NCBI GenBank assembly: GCA_031430035.1
Contig: JANPAS010000155.1
Span: 1-25,098 of the forward strand
Length of the DNA: 25,098 bases
From: JASGCK01 sp031430035
GTDB lineage: Bacteria > Pseudomonadota > Gammaproteobacteria > Burkholderiales > Burkholderiaceae_C
Direction: 5' to 3'
Below the pieces are notes generated by a model that saw nothing but the letters and a program-made list of their open reading frames with translations, had not been told where the DNA came from and searched no databases. Positions 8,456 to 14,977 of the stretch are shown here, one piece after another. The position numbers and the translations under genes are program-made. How positions within the stretch are numbered: position 1 is the stretch's first letter; every line of letters begins with the position of its first letter.

Positions 8456-8895
8456 AGGTCGTGCTGTACACCGATGGCGCATGCAAAGGAAACCCAGGCC
8501 CTGGTGGTTGGGGTGCGCTCTTGCAGGCCTGGACTGATAAGGGTTTGACCGAGCGCGAGCTGTGCGGCGGTGAGCGAGAGACGACCAATAATCGCATGGA
8601 AATGATGGCGGTGATTGAGGGCTTATCAGCTCTCACAAGACCGTGTGACGTGACTATTTATTTAGATAGCAAGTACGTGATGCAAGGCATCACCGAGTGG
8701 ATTGCAGGCTGGAAGGCGCGTGGTTGGAAGACGGCGGCTAAGCAGCCCGTGAAGAACGTAGATTTGTGGCAGCGTTTAGACGCGGTGGTGTCTAGTTCAG
8801 GTCACACGATTGACTGGCAATGGGTCAAGGGTCACGCGGGTAACGCGGGCAATGAGCGGGCGGATGGCCTTGCTAACAAAGGCATTCCCGCTTAA
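8452..8895 (+). CDS. rnhA: Ribonuclease HI
   Basis: The 147-residue enzyme cleaves the RNA strand of RNA-DNA hybrids (R-loops, replication primers). All four catalytic acidic residues can be placed: Asp8 in YTDGACKGNPGPGGW, Glu50 in NNRMEMMAVIEGL, Asp72 in LDSKYV, and Asp138 in NERADGLAN. The conserved histidine is His128 in VKGHAG. Length and layout match E. coli RNase HI. Its ATG overlaps the stop of the radical SAM gene, making it the last member of the chain that begins at moeA. Its TAA overlaps tail-to-tail with the stop of the reverse-strand gene that follows. In many Burkholderiales rnhA lies next to dnaQ; that is not the case here. Confidence 0.97.
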   Translation: MKVVLYTDGACKGNPGPGGWGALLQAWTDKGLTERELCGGERETTNNRMEMMAVIEGLSALTRPCDVTIYLDSKYVMQGITEWIAGWKARGWKTAAKQPVKNVDLWQRLDAVVSSSGHTIDWQWVKGHAGNAGNERADGLANKGIPA

Positions 8896-9443
8896 GGCAA
8901 AGTAGCTAGCGTGATGGACGTGGTCGCCTTGGGCGTATGAATCCGCTGTTTTAAATTTTTGAGTAACCAAACAACCTGACGGCTTGCGCGTGCATATTGC
9001 CCTGTGAGTAACGCGTAGGCTTCTTCCACTTTGTCTGCGCGTGCCAAGCTGATGGCGTCAGCTGCGGCATTGGCGAATCGCTCGTGCATATTCAGCAGCA
9101 TGGGAAACGATGGATCGCCTTCCACGTATCTTTTTTCAGGTCCTCGTTGCAATTTCGTCAAACCACTCAGCTGGGTTGATCGGACTTTATCTGCATCCAA
9201 GTGCTCTGGCCATACGCCTGAGCCATAGGCTTGCCGGATCGCGTTCTCTAGCGTTAGAACCATGCTTTCGTGTTCGGCAATCGTCAAATCAATTGCTTGG
9301 GCTGCTGGCAGTAAAACGTTGGCGTGAAGCATCCAAGAGGCCTTTTGTGTGTGTGCGATTGAAACCGTAGGCTGACGAGCAAACCCCATATCGATGATGT
9401 AAACATCACTTCCTACACCATCATTTAAATTTTTATAAAACAT
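8892..9443 (-). CDS. Hypothetical helical protein, weakly CZB-like
   Basis: I do not recognise this 183-residue protein. It is predominantly helical, has no signal peptide or membrane segment, and contains no cysteine. The part from about residue 55 to 165 (AEHESMVLTLENAIR, then MHERFANAAADAI, then ASRQVVWLLKNL) follows the spacing of chemoreceptor zinc-binding (CZB) domains, with His58 and His120 in plausible ligand places. The CZB cysteine and the second histidine of HxxxH are absent, so zinc binding is doubtful and the relation may be only structural. The start is uncertain: the ATG at 9443 has no ribosome site, and Met19 is an alternative. It is convergent with rnhA (4-bp overlap of stops) and divergent from the Bug gene. 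It may be an accessory gene. Confidence 0.65.
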   Translation of the reverse strand: MFYKNLNDGVGSDVYIIDMGFARQPTVSIAHTQKASWMLHANVLLPAAQAIDLTIAEHESMVLTLENAIRQAYGSGVWPEHLDADKVRSTQLSGLTKLQRGPEKRYVEGDPSFPMLLNMHERFANAAADAISLARADKVEEAYALLTGQYARASRQVVWLLKNLKQRIHTPKATTSITLATLP

Positions 9444-9555
9444 AAGAAATATATTAATAGTAATTAATTTAAAAAATTAAGCTAACAGTATTAGTTTATC
9501 ATGATAGGGTATCTATGTATAGCCCAAATCCTATATTTACTGAAAAATAGCAAAT
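9444..9555. promoter_or_regulatory. A/T-rich divergent intergenic region
   Basis: This 112-bp spacer separates two divergent starts and is much richer in A/T than its surroundings. It holds a perfect 10-bp palindrome TATCATGATA (9497-9506) and an A/T-only inverted repeat TTAATTT-AAA-AAATTAA (9464-9480). It must contain the promoters of the reverse-strand gene and of the Bug gene, but I cannot assign -35/-10 boxes with confidence; TATATT near 9533 is one possible -10 for the forward gene. The palindrome is a candidate operator; no regulator is encoded beside it. Confidence 0.5.
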
Positions 9556-10524
9556 ATGATGAAAAAAACTACCTTCCTTGCAGCTGTTTCCCTGTGTTTC
9601 TCACACGCTTTGGCGCAGGCTCAAGCTGTCTGGCCAAACAAACCGGTCAAGATCGTGATTGGTTTTCCTACAGGCGGTGCGCCTGATATCTTGGCTCGGG
9701 TGCTCGCTGAAAAGTGGGCGTCGCTTGGGCAAGCCGTGACGGTGGAGAACAAGCCTGGCGCGGGCGGCAATATTGGCGCGGATTTTGTGGCAAAAAGCGC
9801 GCCTGATGGCTATACGCTCTTGGTGGGCACTGTGGGCTCGCAAACGATTAATCCATCGCTCTATAGCAAGATGCCGTACAACGCAGCTACCGATTTCACG
9901 TCGATTTCGTTTTTGGGTAGCACGCCCAACTTATTGGTGGTCAATAACAATGTGCCCGCTAAAAGCGTTAAAGAGCTGATTGATCTGGCCAAAGCCAAGC
10001 CTGATACGCTCAGTTATGGCTCGCCTGGTAACGGAACATCTAATCACATGTCGGGAGAGATGTTCAACATTCAAGCTAGCGTCAAAACCCGCCATGTGCC
10101 GTACCGTGGCCGTGCGCAGGCGATCCCTGATTTGCTGGGTGGTCACATTACCATGATGTTTGACAACATGCCATCTAGCCTGCCGCTTGTGAAGGCGGGT
10201 GAGTTGCGTGGTTTAGCGGTGACAAGTGCCAAACGATCGCCCGCCGCACCGAATATCCCAACCATGGCTGAGGCTGGTTTGCCAGCGTTTGAAGCCACCT
10301 CGTGGTTTGCGGTGCTTGGCCCTGCCAAGATGCCGAAGGATGTGCTCGCCAAAATCAATCAAGAAGTCATTCGGGTGATGACTTTGCCTGATGTGAAAGA
10401 GAAGCTTTTTCAGCTCGGTCTTGATATGCAGCCAGGAACGCCAGAGGCGCTAGATGCACTGATTCAAACAGAAACAATCAAGTGGGCGAAGGTGGTTAAA
10501 GAGTCAGGTGCGAAAATCGACTGA
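9556..10524 (+). CDS. Bug-family tripartite tricarboxylate transporter substrate-binding protein
   Basis: The 322-residue protein is a periplasmic solute receptor of the Bug/TctC family. A signal peptide (MMKKTTFLAAVSLCFSHALAQAQA, about 24 residues) precedes the mature start WPNKPVKIVIGFPTGGAPDILAR. Family landmarks follow: VENKPGAGGNIGADFVAK, PDGYTLLVGT, the YGSPGNGTSNHMSGEMF block, VPYRGRAQAIPDLLGG and the hinge-proximal PTMAEAGLPAFEATSWFAVLGPA. Such proteins bind carboxylates or related small ligands; the ligand here cannot be told. The membrane subunits TctA and TctB are not in the window, so it is an orphan receptor, as is common in Burkholderiales, where these genes are strongly expanded. 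Its TGA overlaps the ATG of the helicase gene by one base (TGATG). Confidence 0.95.
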   Translation: MMKKTTFLAAVSLCFSHALAQAQAVWPNKPVKIVIGFPTGGAPDILARVLAEKWASLGQAVTVENKPGAGGNIGADFVAKSAPDGYTLLVGTVGSQTINPSLYSKMPYNAATDFTSISFLGSTPNLLVVNNNVPAKSVKELIDLAKAKPDTLSYGSPGNGTSNHMSGEMFNIQASVKTRHVPYRGRAQAIPDLLGGHITMMFDNMPSSLPLVKAGELRGLAVTSAKRSPAAPNIPTMAEAGLPAFEATSWFAVLGPAKMPKDVLAKINQEVIRVMTLPDVKEKLFQLGLDMQPGTPEALDALIQTETIKWAKVVKESGAKID

Positions 10525-12548
10525 TGACTGAACTCTCTGTGCTAACGGCGCAGGCTTTTGCGCCGGATGGCGCTTTGGCTCGCGCGGCGACTAATTCCCA
10601 ACAAAACTATCAACCACGCGAAGGCCAGCAGCAAATGGCCACAGCGATTGCCGAAGCCATTGCGCTGCGCTCTAGCGTGGTCGTAGAGGCGGGCACTGGG
10701 GTGGGCAAGACCTTTGCGTACCTTGTGCCCGCCGTTTTAAGCGGTTCGCGGGTGGTGGTTTCTACCGCAACTAAAACGCTTCAAGATCAACTTTTTTCGC
10801 GAGACTTGCCCGCAGTGACTGAGGCACTGGGGATTCCTGTGCGATGCGCATTGCTCAAAGGGCGATCCAGTTATCTATGTCTACATCGTATGGATGTGGC
10901 ATTGCACAGCAATAGTTCGTCGGAACGCATACTGGGCAAGGCTTTGTCGGCCATTGCTCGTTGGTCAAAAACGACTTTGACGGGTGACTTGGCTGAAATG
11001 ACGGGACTCGATGAGCGCTCGCCCGCGCTGCCGCTCGTCACGTCCACGCGTGAGAATTGCCTCGGGTCGGAATGCTCAAAAGCCAAGGAATGTCACGTCA
11101 ATCTGGCTCGCAAAGAAGCGCTGGGCGCGGATATTGTGGTGGTGAACCACCATTTGTTCTTTGCTGATATGGCGGTGCGTGAGTCAGGCGTAGCGCAAAT
11201 TTTGCCAACTGCGGAGGTGGTGATTTTTGACGAGGCGCACCAAATTAATGAAATTGGCGTTGGTTTTTTGGCTAAACAACTCAGCACGCCGCAGCTGTTA
11301 GATTTTGGCAAAGACATACTGGCCGCAGGGTTGCAGCATGCGCGCGGGCTGGTGGATTGGTCTACTGTGGTGCAAGCGCTAGAGTACGCGACGCGCGATT
11401 TGCGTTTAGCCATGGGCAAACAAAATTACGCCTCGAGGCTTGCCTGGCCTAGCGCTGCACCAGAGGGCGTTGACGCGGACATGTGGCTCGGTGGTTTGCA
11501 AAAATTAACGGCGGCGCTTGCGCAAGTGGATGCGGCGCTTGGCATGGTGATGGAATCCAATCCCGAGTTCACACGCCTTGCAGAGCGTGGCCTTGAGCTG
11601 GGTGACCTCGTACAGGCCTTTATGGGTAAGGCTTCAGTGGATTCGGTGCGATGGCTGGAGGTCGGTGCCCAGCTCAAACTGGTCGAGTCGCCGTTAGATA
11701 TTGCGGATGTAGTCAAGAAGCAATGGTTCCCTGAGGGCGAAAGTGAGACCGTTTCCCAGCGCAGTTGGATATTTACTTCAGCAACGCTGGGCAGCGACGA
11801 TCGGCTCTCGTGGTTTTTGGAAGGTTGCGGCTTGCAGGGCTTGAATGAGCGGCAGCTAGCGGTACTTCGCGTGAGTAGTCCCTTTAATTACGAAGTTCAA
11901 TCGGCGCTCTACGTACCCTCTAATTTCCCTAAACCTAATGAGGCTGATCACACGGCGCGTGTCTCAGATATTGCCTTAGAGGCCGCACGGGGATTGGGCG
12001 GGCGCACTTTGGTGCTGACCACCACGCTGCGGGCTTTGCGGCAAATTGGCGAGGCGTTAGCCGAAAGTTTGGCGGGAGATGAGATTTCGGTTTTAGTGCA
12101 AGGTCAGCAATCCAAGCGTGAGTTGATTGAGCGCTTTCGCGCTAAAGATCAGGCGTCGGTGCTGGTGGCTTCAGCTTCGTTTTGGGAAGGTGTGGACATT
12201 GCTGGAGACGCGCTGCAATGCGTCATCATCGACAAGCTGCCATTCCCACCGCCTGGCGATCCGTTGGTAGAGGCTCGCTCCAAGCGTCTTGAGGCGCTAG
12301 GGCGTAGCAGTTTTAATGATTACTCCATTCCTGAGGCGGCCATTGCGCTCAAGCAAGGCACGGGGCGATTGATTCGCAGCGAAGATGATGTGGGGGTGTT
12401 GGTGGTGTGCGATCCGCGCTTGATGCAAATGGGCTATGGACGAAGGCTGATTGCAAGCCTACCCACGATGCCGATTTTGCGCACGTCGGAAGCTTGGCAG
12501 CAATGGCTAGGGCTTTTGCGTGCTACCCACGCGCACGCCAACGGCTAA
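10524..12548 (+). CDS. ATP-dependent DNA helicase, DinG/YoaA (XPD-like) family
   Basis: The 674-residue protein is a superfamily 2 helicase of the iron-sulfur XPD/DinG group, which unwinds 5'-tailed or damaged DNA. Walker A is GTGVGKT (57-63) and the Walker B box is FDEAH (Asp236-His239). Between them lie four cysteines at 119, 179, 184 and 190, the expected ligands of the [4Fe-4S] cluster. The C-terminal motifs are ASFWEGVDIAGD, IIDKLPFPPPGDP and QGTGRLIRSEDD. Length is intermediate between E. coli YoaA and DinG, so I give no symbol. The start overlaps the Bug stop (TGATG); the two are not functionally related as far as known. The last 42 bp overlap bamD on the opposite strand. Confidence 0.93.
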   Translation: MTELSVLTAQAFAPDGALARAATNSQQNYQPREGQQQMATAIAEAIALRSSVVVEAGTGVGKTFAYLVPAVLSGSRVVVSTATKTLQDQLFSRDLPAVTEALGIPVRCALLKGRSSYLCLHRMDVALHSNSSSERILGKALSAIARWSKTTLTGDLAEMTGLDERSPALPLVTSTRENCLGSECSKAKECHVNLARKEALGADIVVVNHHLFFADMAVRESGVAQILPTAEVVIFDEAHQINEIGVGFLAKQLSTPQLLDFGKDILAAGLQHARGLVDWSTVVQALEYATRDLRLAMGKQNYASRLAWPSAAPEGVDADMWLGGLQKLTAALAQVDAALGMVMESNPEFTRLAERGLELGDLVQAFMGKASVDSVRWLEVGAQLKLVESPLDIADVVKKQWFPEGESETVSQRSWIFTSATLGSDDRLSWFLEGCGLQGLNERQLAVLRVSSPFNYEVQSALYVPSNFPKPNEADHTARVSDIALEAARGLGGRTLVLTTTLRALRQIGEALAESLAGDEISVLVQGQQSKRELIERFRAKDQASVLVASASFWEGVDIAGDALQCVIIDKLPFPPPGDPLVEARSKRLEALGRSSFNDYSIPEAAIALKQGTGRLIRSEDDVGVLVVCDPRLMQMGYGRRLIASLPTMPILRTSEAWQQWLGLLRATHAHANG

Positions 12549-13283
12549 TCTATTTTTCGGAAAATTCTTTGCCATCACTCGCTTGGCATCATCACGCAAT
12601 TCTGTACTGCCAAGCGCATCGTAGGCTTGAATCAAAACAGTCAGCGCCTCTTCCATGACAACTGTATTGGGATAGTCAGCAATTGCCGTTTGCGCACGGT
12701 TGGCGGCTGCTAAATGCGCACCGCGGCTAGCGTAGTACCGTGCCACATGGAGCTCGTATGCAGCCAGTGTATTCAGTATATAAGCCATACGCGCGAGCGC
12801 ATCAGGCGTGTATTTGGATTGTGGAAAGCGCGTGGTCAGTTGCTTGAATGTTGCATAAGCTTCTTTGGATGCCTTTTGATCGCGGTCATCTAATTGTTGC
12901 CCTGTAAAGCTGCTTAAAAAACCAAGATCACCATTAAAATTGACTAGACCACGCAGGTAAAGTGCGTAATCGACAAGTGGACTGGCAGGATGCAGACGCA
13001 CAAAACGATCGAGTGTGACTAAGGCCTCAGCATGCAATCCGCCTTTATACTGTGCGTATGCTTTTTCCACTTGAGCTTGCTGGCCAAGTGGCGTGCCAAT
13101 GGCTCGGGTTTCTAGTTTTTCGAAGTAACCTACTGCCTTGTCGTAGCCGCCATTGTTAACTTCATCTTTAGCCTCTTGATAGAGTTTTTCCAAAGACCAG
13201 TCTTTGGTAATGTCGTTCAGATTGCCGCAACCTTGAAAAAGTATCACGGCGCTTGCCAAGCACACACGCCAAAAAATAGCCAT
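12507..13283 (-). CDS. bamD: Outer membrane assembly lipoprotein BamD
   Basis: BamD is an essential lipoprotein of the BAM complex that inserts beta-barrel proteins into the outer membrane; it is periplasmic and tethered to that membrane. The start MAIFWRVCLASAVILFQGC is a lipoprotein signal ending in a lipobox cysteine. Five TPR-like repeats follow (for example LYQEAKDEVNNGGYDKAVGYF, HAEALVTLDRFVRLHPASP, TFKQLTTRFPQSKY), with the family segment YELHVARYYASRGAHLAAANRA split across repeats. I chose the ATG at 13283; a GTG at 13304, with a weak GGA site, would add seven residues and overlap rluD. The final dozen residues after KNFPKNRL are read antisense to the helicase end and look like an extension beyond the usual C-terminus. 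Confidence 0.93.
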   Translation of the reverse strand: MAIFWRVCLASAVILFQGCGNLNDITKDWSLEKLYQEAKDEVNNGGYDKAVGYFEKLETRAIGTPLGQQAQVEKAYAQYKGGLHAEALVTLDRFVRLHPASPLVDYALYLRGLVNFNGDLGFLSSFTGQQLDDRDQKASKEAYATFKQLTTRFPQSKYTPDALARMAYILNTLAAYELHVARYYASRGAHLAAANRAQTAIADYPNTVVMEEALTVLIQAYDALGSTELRDDAKRVMAKNFPKNRLAVGVRVGSTQKP

Positions 13284-13294
13284 AGAAAGAAAAG

Positions 13295-14353
13295 ATGAAC
13301 GCACAGTTTGTTCCAGATAAAAATGTCAATTTGATTATAGACAGCGAGCATGAAGAGTCGCTAGAGGCTGGCGATCCGGCTGATTCCACAGAGACGCGGC
13401 TACACACTGTCACTTACGAGCAAAGCGATATGCGGTATGACCGCATCGTGGCGCTGGCAGTACCCGAGTTTTCGCGCAGCTATTTGCAGCAGCTGATTGA
13501 GCAATCGTTTGTGACGCTTAACGGTGCGATTGCCACCAAATCGTCCAAACATCTGCGGGATGGCGATGAGCTGGTGATTCAACTGCGCCCCACCGAGCAA
13601 AGCCAAGCTTACGTACCAGAAGACGTTCCCGTCGAAGTCGTCTACGAAGATACTTATTTACTAGTGGTGAATAAACCAGCGGGACTCGTCGTGCATCCTG
13701 CTCCTGGCAATTGGCGCGGAACGCTACTAAATGGTTTGCTGAATAAATACCCAGAAGCCAAACATTTGCCACGAGCGGGTATCGTGCATAGGCTTGACAA
13801 AGATACGAGTGGCCTCATGGTTGTGGCGAAAACACGCCTGTGCATGGATGCGCTGGTCAAACTGATTTCAAGCCGCGAAGTCGCTCGTGAATACTTTGCC
13901 ATTGCCCATGGTGCATGGCGTAATTCAAGCCATCAAGATGATGGGAATGATTTTGAGGAAGACGCACCTGATAGAATCGTGACACAGTCCATTGGGCGCG
14001 ATCAACGGAATCGGCTCAAGATGGCAGCGTTTGACCCGCTAAGCGGCCACGCAAAACCTGCTCGCACTGACATTTATGTCCTGCAGCAAAACGATGATTT
14101 CACATGGGTGGAGTGCAAACTCCATACGGGACGTACGCATCAAATTCGTGTACACATGGCTCATATTGGGCATCCGCTGGTGGCGGACGCGACTTACGGC
14201 GGCAAACCTGCGCTTGGACTTACCCGTCAAGCACTACACGCCAAGCGATTGGCTTTTACGCATCCGATGACGGGTGCTGAGATGGAATTTTTATCCGCAT
14301 TGCCGCCTGACTTAGAGGCCGCAAAATTTGAGTTTGTAGATAGCGACCTTTAA
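13295..14353 (+). CDS. rluD: Ribosomal large subunit pseudouridine synthase RluD
   Basis: RluD makes pseudouridines 1911, 1915 and 1917 in helix 69 of 23S rRNA. The 352-residue protein has an S4 RNA-binding domain (about 47-105, with SRSYLQQLIEQSFVTLNG) and then the synthase domain. The catalytic aspartate is Asp168 in GIVHRLDKDTSGLM; VNKPAGLVVHPAPG, HTGRTHQIRVHM and HPLVADATYGG are further family blocks. About 33 residues before the S4 domain are acidic and poorly conserved, so the start at 13295, preceded by GAAAGAAAAG, is less certain than the rest. It is divergent from bamD with at most 11 bp between the starts, an arrangement known in betaproteobacteria. The usual downstream partner pgeF is absent; scpB follows instead. 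Confidence 0.95.
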   Translation: MNAQFVPDKNVNLIIDSEHEESLEAGDPADSTETRLHTVTYEQSDMRYDRIVALAVPEFSRSYLQQLIEQSFVTLNGAIATKSSKHLRDGDELVIQLRPTEQSQAYVPEDVPVEVVYEDTYLLVVNKPAGLVVHPAPGNWRGTLLNGLLNKYPEAKHLPRAGIVHRLDKDTSGLMVVAKTRLCMDALVKLISSREVAREYFAIAHGAWRNSSHQDDGNDFEEDAPDRIVTQSIGRDQRNRLKMAAFDPLSGHAKPARTDIYVLQQNDDFTWVECKLHTGRTHQIRVHMAHIGHPLVADATYGGKPALGLTRQALHAKRLAFTHPMTGAEMEFLSALPPDLEAAKFEFVDSDL

Positions 14354-14373
14354 GAAGACGACCTTTAAAAGAT
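14344..14373. repeat. Imperfect 15-bp tandem duplication over the rluD stop
   Basis: CGACCTTTAAGAAGA (14344-14358) is followed at once by CGACCTTTAAAAGAT (14359-14373). The first ten bases are identical in both copies. The first copy contains the TAA stop of rluD; the second lies in the 36-bp gap before scpB. It is probably a small replication-slippage duplication. Confidence 0.6.
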
Positions 14374-14389
14374 GACTTTTGAATGATTT

Positions 14390-14977
14390 ATGAATACTGC
14401 TGAAGCGAAACGAATTTTGGAAGCTGCGCTGCTGTGCGCGCAAGCACCCATGACGGTGCCAAATTTGCAGCCTTTGTTTGATGGCAATCTCTCTGCCGAC
14501 TCTATCAAATTGATTCTGGCCGAGCTGCAATTAGATTGGGCGCAGGGCGGACTCGATTTAGTCTGTGTGGCTACCGGCTGGCGCTTTCAGAGCAAACCTG
14601 AGTTGAAACATTATTTGGATCGCCTCAATCCTGAACGCCCACCGCGCTATTCGCGGGCAAGTCTGGAGACGCTGGCGATCATTGCGTATCGCCAGCCTGT
14701 GACGCGCGGCGACATTGAAGATATTCGCGGTGTGACGGTGAACTCTTTGACGATCAAGCAGTTGGAAGACCGCGGCTGGATCGAGGTGATTGGTCACCGC
14801 GAAACCGTGGGTCGTCCTGCGCTGTTTGCCACGACCAAGCAATTTTTGGACGATCTTGGCTTGGCCTCGCTCGCTCAGCTACCGATTAATGAAGACGGCG
14901 ACGAGATGCCGAATTTAGATTTACTTGAACACTTGCCAGAGCAACCCGATTTACCTGAGAACCCTGAGACTTTATGA
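14390..14977 (+). CDS. scpB: Segregation and condensation protein B
   Basis: ScpB is a winged-helix subunit that, with ScpA, regulates the SMC complex in chromosome compaction and segregation. The 195-residue product matches the family in length. It begins AKRILEAALLCAQAPMTVPNL, and the central signature YSRASLETLAIIAYRQPVTR with DIEDIRGVTVNSLTIKQLE and VGRPALFATTKQFLDDLGL is diagnostic. The C-terminal 30 residues are acidic and proline-rich and probably disordered. scpA is not in the window. The ATG at 14390 has no strong ribosome site. Its TGA overlaps the rluB ATG (ATGA), a pairing of scpB and rluB common to many bacteria. Confidence 0.95.
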   Translation: MNTAEAKRILEAALLCAQAPMTVPNLQPLFDGNLSADSIKLILAELQLDWAQGGLDLVCVATGWRFQSKPELKHYLDRLNPERPPRYSRASLETLAIIAYRQPVTRGDIEDIRGVTVNSLTIKQLEDRGWIEVIGHRETVGRPALFATTKQFLDDLGLASLAQLPINEDGDEMPNLDLLEHLPEQPDLPENPETL

